Assembly (NCBI RefSeq): GCF_910592395.1
Contig: NC_088319.1
Location: 11,408,001-11,472,000 of the forward strand
Direction: 5' to 3'
Source of the DNA: Lineus longissimus
Lineage: Eukaryota; Nemertea; Pilidiophora; Heteronemertea; Lineidae
DNA: 64,000 nt
Below the pieces are notes generated by a model that saw only the letters and a program-made list of their open reading frames with translations, ran no database searches and was not told where the DNA came from. Below, in pieces: positions 60,190 to 64,000 of the stretch (positions are counted from its first letter, which is position 1; the number at the start of each line of letters is the position of its first letter). Made by a program: the position numbers and the translations under genes.

Positions 60190-61370
60190 TAAACACACCA
60201 ATTTTTTAAGTGCACCCTATGAACACAAGGATAAAATATCTCAAACATGTCAAAAGTACAATCATAAACAACATCAATGAACACAAAAACAAACGACATC
60301 AAGCAGATTTCTCTAAATGATCTTTTTGAGATTCAAGGCACTCAAAACTAAAGACCTAAAACTTCTGAAAATGCACTCTTTGGGTGAGAGAATATAAAGT
60401 ATGTAAGGCAACTAGGAAAGCTAGAACATCACAGAGATATCACTTTAATTGGTAGCATACATGTATTTACTTGCTAGCCCTTTGCTCCTCTAAAAGCATA
60501 GGCCGCTATTACAACTCTCCCCCATCTATTTGTAGGATACATGTAGGACAATTTTTTTTGTGGTTCAGTTTTAAAATGTCTAGATTAAAGGCGAAGGGAG
60601 AGGCACAGGTCGATCGATTCTATAGAAATGTCGGACAGGGTAAACTTGAGTCATATCACTATTTGATCGATTCCTGAACAGGCTCGGGTATGATACCCAG
60701 ACTTAAGTAATACCTGGCCTCCTTGTTCATAGAGGGAGAGTTGAAACCTGAGCATAAAAACATAATATAATCATGATTATACACCACAACAATTCACAAC
60801 ATAATTCATATACATTTGTAGCCATGACAACATAATCATACGTACTACATGCTGTTCAGAGGCTCAAGAGATTTACTTCTGTAAAATAAACAAAGAAATA
60901 ACATTACAAAAATATAGCAGATGACACACACATGAAGTTCATCAGATGCACAATTGGACCAAACTGTGCTGCCTTAAACAAGCTGACCATGTTGTTGAAC
61001 TGTATTTTCCTGAATGTTGTGCCTTCTCAAATCCCATTACATCACAACAAAACCTGCATAGCAGTCTTGCATAATCTCAAAGTATTCTCTCTCTACAGTA
61101 CATAGACAAGAATTATGACAAAATTTGATCGAAATATTCAACCCGTACTGCTTGGATTGCGATATCAAAATGGAGTCCTGAAAAAGGTCCCTATCTCTCA
61201 TAATAAAACCAATACTCATCTATTGTGACCAATCTATTGTACACAATTTCAGAAGGGAACATATGGATACGCTGCCTGTCAATTTCTGAGTCCAACTCTT
61301 GATGACACTTTCAGAACTACCAGTATCAGTGACCACCCTCAGCACAGAAATAAATTAACATAAATAACAA
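60190..61370. other. No gene; possible 3' untranslated region
   Basis: AT-rich sequence immediately downstream of the minus-strand stop codon at 61374. No coding signal was recognised. Confidence 0.35.
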
Positions 61371-61373
61371 TCA

Positions 61374-63808
61374 TTACTTTCGCCTCTGCATAAATTCCTG
61401 TTTCCAGGGTGGAATGGGCTTCCCGTCATCATCAACTGTCGGTGTGACTGGCACCGACTTTGTTTCCGATGCGCCATCCACTTCTGCAGGTGATGCTGGG
61501 CTATTCTCGCCGGTCTCCACCTTCTTTCGTTGTAACATATCACGCTTCCACTGCGGCATATTCTTCAGTCTGTTTTCTTCTTCTTCGATCTGGAAGAAAT
61601 CAGGGTGAAATTGGTCGTATTTAGGGGGGCCAAAGGGGGGAGCAACTCCCCCAGAGGTCAGAAAAGGGTGTCACTGTTTCTTCCCAATGGATCCATCAAT
61701 TTGCGTTGCATGTCACTGACGCGTAGGACGGATGTCAATTGTGATTTGGACTGTATTAGTCACGCATATTTCGTGTGGAGAACTTTAAGCAAAAGTCATA
61801 GCCAAACTTGATTAAGGTTGTTCTTGCCATATACATGTAGCACCTTGTATTATAAAACAGCCACATGTACATCGACATGTAGTGAAGATATACCTTCATC
61901 ATTGTGAAACAAGAGACATGTGTGAAACTTTAAAAGTTTTAGGCAGGAGAAAAATTTGATGGATAGGAGTAGGAATAGAAGTGAAGATACATGAGCAATG
62001 CATGCTGAAGGAAGCACGTAGTGAAAAGGGACAATAAAATCAATATGGTACCAGCTAAAACTATGGCCCCACTACATGGCCCTGACTGTCTTTAGGGTAT
62101 TCAGGGGCATAGCTTACTTTCTGGTAGGGGGCAAAATGACGCTTCTTGATAATTTTCAGCCAAAATCATGGACAGATGTAAATTCTGATTTCTGAGGGGG
62201 AATTTGCATATTGAGTCGAGAGCTAAGTGCCAATTACATGTGGGACATTATCTGCTCTATACCAGGGGCGGGTTTAAGGCAGGGCTGACCCGGACCCGGA
62301 CCCCTCCCCTATTTTCTGCAGAGTTGACTAGTGAGAAAAATGCTTTAAAACATGCATTATCAAAAGCATATATAGAACTGCTAGACAAGCAGGGGAAGGG
62401 TTTCGTATAAAGAAAATGTAGGAAACGAGACCCCTTCCAGATAACCAACTGCACCCAAGCAAATCAGAAGATGAAGATAGATGCAGACCCTTCTTTGTTC
62501 CTCAAGTTCCTAGAGATCCAAGGTGGCACAGGGGAGGTGGTTTAAAAAGCAAAATATGATTTTAATTTTTGTTACACTATCTCTTGATGTACCGTACTTG
62601 GGTTTCACTTTGGGGATCAAACACTCATGTAATCTACATTCTGGATGAAAAAATTATGTAAACAATTAAATTTATCGAAGACACCAGCGGCATTGCAATT
62701 GGGAAGTTCATCTTAAAACAATTTGATGAATGTAAAGAATCAGATTATAGCCCTTCATGATCATCAATTATATCTGAGATAAGGTGGAACAAGAATTGTA
62801 GCCACTCAGTGTTGGAAAGAGCTGGTAAATGTTGTACAAATCGAGACTCTAATTGCGCTTGGGCCATAGACTTTCTATAGTTTTGGAAAACGACTGCTAC
62901 TCCGAAATCTAGAATCCTTATAATGGGTCCATTATTTTAATACCGAGTACTGACCGCAAATCAAAAAGCAGAGACGTGGCCAGTGCCCAGGGTAAAATTT
63001 GAAGAAAAAGTTCCAAGTGAAAATGTTGTCCTTTGAACTGCCCTAAATTGCAAATATGCCTCCTCTAAAATGAATATTTTTTGTCCGATTTCGAAAATTC
63101 CAAGTTCTACCGAGAGCTTAGGTACAGATATTTCAATTCCTGCTGTCAAATCGAACCCCTCTGAAGAGGAGAAAAACGTAAATCCTTCAAAAATTGAGAA
63201 ATGTATCTTCCCTGTAACACCTACCTTCTGCCTCTGTTCGTATTCCTTCTTGGCCTTCTCCATCATCTGACGAGCGAGCAGCTGTTTTCGCCATGCGGGA
63301 ACTTCGTTGCCTCGTTGGTCCTTGTCCGACACCTGCTCTAAGAAACTTTCAAATGGCATGTCCGGTGTTAACTGCAAAATAAATTATCAATTACATGTAT
63401 CATCAGCACTATCCCGGGCAGGTTTCTCAGTAAGATGGAAAGCCGGCCTGGAATTCCCAAGTTAATATACACGTATGATTTTCGGCAATCTGGGAAACTG
63501 ATTCTCAAGAGTGAATAGGTCCAAAACCTACCGGAACATTTCCGGAGATCACCGGACTGCCTGGCAACGTTCCAGGTGAAGTCGGCGTCTTCTTTCGCGA
63601 GCTATCGAACACAACGGCAGAATCCTTCTGCACTTTGCGCAACGATGCCACCATGTTGACTGACTTCAGTTCCTCAATGATGCTGTCCGTTTTTGACTTT
63701 TTTTCTTTCAGCAAGCTGTCCGGCCGCTGTTTGAACGGCGACTGCATCGAGCTGTTGAGTTTGTTCGGCGTGCTCTTGTGGGAATCACTAAACTGGTACG
63801 GCTTTGAC
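61374..63808 (-). CDS. Taperin/phostensin/espin-like actin-associated protein, C-terminal part
   Basis: Three exons on the minus strand, 63808-63532, 63371-63225 and 61589-61374 (stop at 61376-61374). The gene continues past the right edge, so the N-terminal portion is absent. The readable 213 or so residues contain three copies of a P-x-W-(K/R) motif: VPAWRKQLLARQMMEKAK, MPQWKRDMLQRKK and IPPWKQEFMQRRK. The first two are joined by a charged coiled-coil-like linker (KKEYEQRQKIEEEENRLKN). This pairing matches the N-terminal module of vertebrate phostensin and taperin and a related espin segment. Upstream, DSIIEELKSVNMVASLRKV resembles a WH2 actin-binding helix. The expected role is at actin bundles or as a PP1 adaptor, but this is inference from motifs. 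The ortholog is not settled. Confidence 0.7.
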
Positions 63809-64000
63809 CTGAAGAATATTAAAGTTACCGCTTTGGGTATGGTAAACCAGCAAATTTTCGCCCCTCTTAATTTTGGGATCAGTAAAGATTTCTGAAAAAC
63901 GAAAGATGACTTTTATTTCAGCGGATTATAAAAATATTTCTGATCAAATATTTTATTGTTGTTTTCTAAAAATACAAAACTAAGTGAAATGAGTGTATTT

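Noticed and set aside
1-64000. CRISPR array, operons, ribosome binding sites
   Set aside because: No regularly spaced identical repeats with unique spacers; the gene structure is eukaryotic.

Overview
The window is animal nuclear DNA. Its genes are split by GT-AG introns, its families are metazoan (WWE-PARP, discoidin-trypsin protease, ionotropic glutamate receptor, rhodopsin-class GPCRs, ADP/ATP carrier, Shisa-like protein, NOL7), and its introns are full of short inverted-repeat transposons and degraded LINE and SINE pieces. The family mix and the many short tacatgta-type words suggest a marine invertebrate (lophotrochozoan or invertebrate deuterostome). The sequence does not settle which. 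I rebuilt the genes by hand from reading frames, splice sites and codon phase. Every multi-exon model marked complete sums to a whole number of codons.

Layout. 1.8-7.1 kb (-): a PARP with a zinc finger, two WWE domains and a catalytic domain, complete. 8.8-15.4 kb (+): a secreted two-discoidin-domain trypsin-like protease, complete. 16.75-29.2 kb (+): a 16-exon ionotropic glutamate receptor, complete except for an uncertain 5' end. 30.3-32.4 kb and 35.6-37.7 kb (+): two copies of one peptide-receptor-like GPCR; the first looks broken, the second intact. 40.07-41.52 kb (+): ADP/ATP translocase. 42.36-44.44 kb (+): a Shisa-like single-pass membrane protein. 46.7-48.9 kb (-): NOL7. 49.7-54.7 kb (+): a membrane-anchored beta-lactamase-fold serine hydrolase. 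61.4-63.8 kb (-), running off the right edge: the 3' end of a taperin/phostensin/espin-like actin-associated gene.

The genes do not form a pathway. The most informative structure is a tandem segmental duplication. A block running from an intron of the glutamate receptor through the GPCR into exon 1 of the ADP/ATP carrier was copied head to tail. It left a truncated carrier exon fused directly to a receptor-intron fragment at about 34.55 kb, and the second copy later lost the rest of its receptor part. Comparing the copies gives filled and empty sites for two inverted-repeat transposons and shows the splice-site loss that probably killed GPCR copy 1.

Other notable points are the unusual pore loop of the glutamate receptor, a fossil duplicate of one of its exons inside a later intron, a 724-bp duplication that begins exactly at one of its splice donors, and an acidic 11-residue-period repeat in the Shisa-like tail. 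I found no CRISPR array, rRNA, convincing tRNA or operon-like structure.
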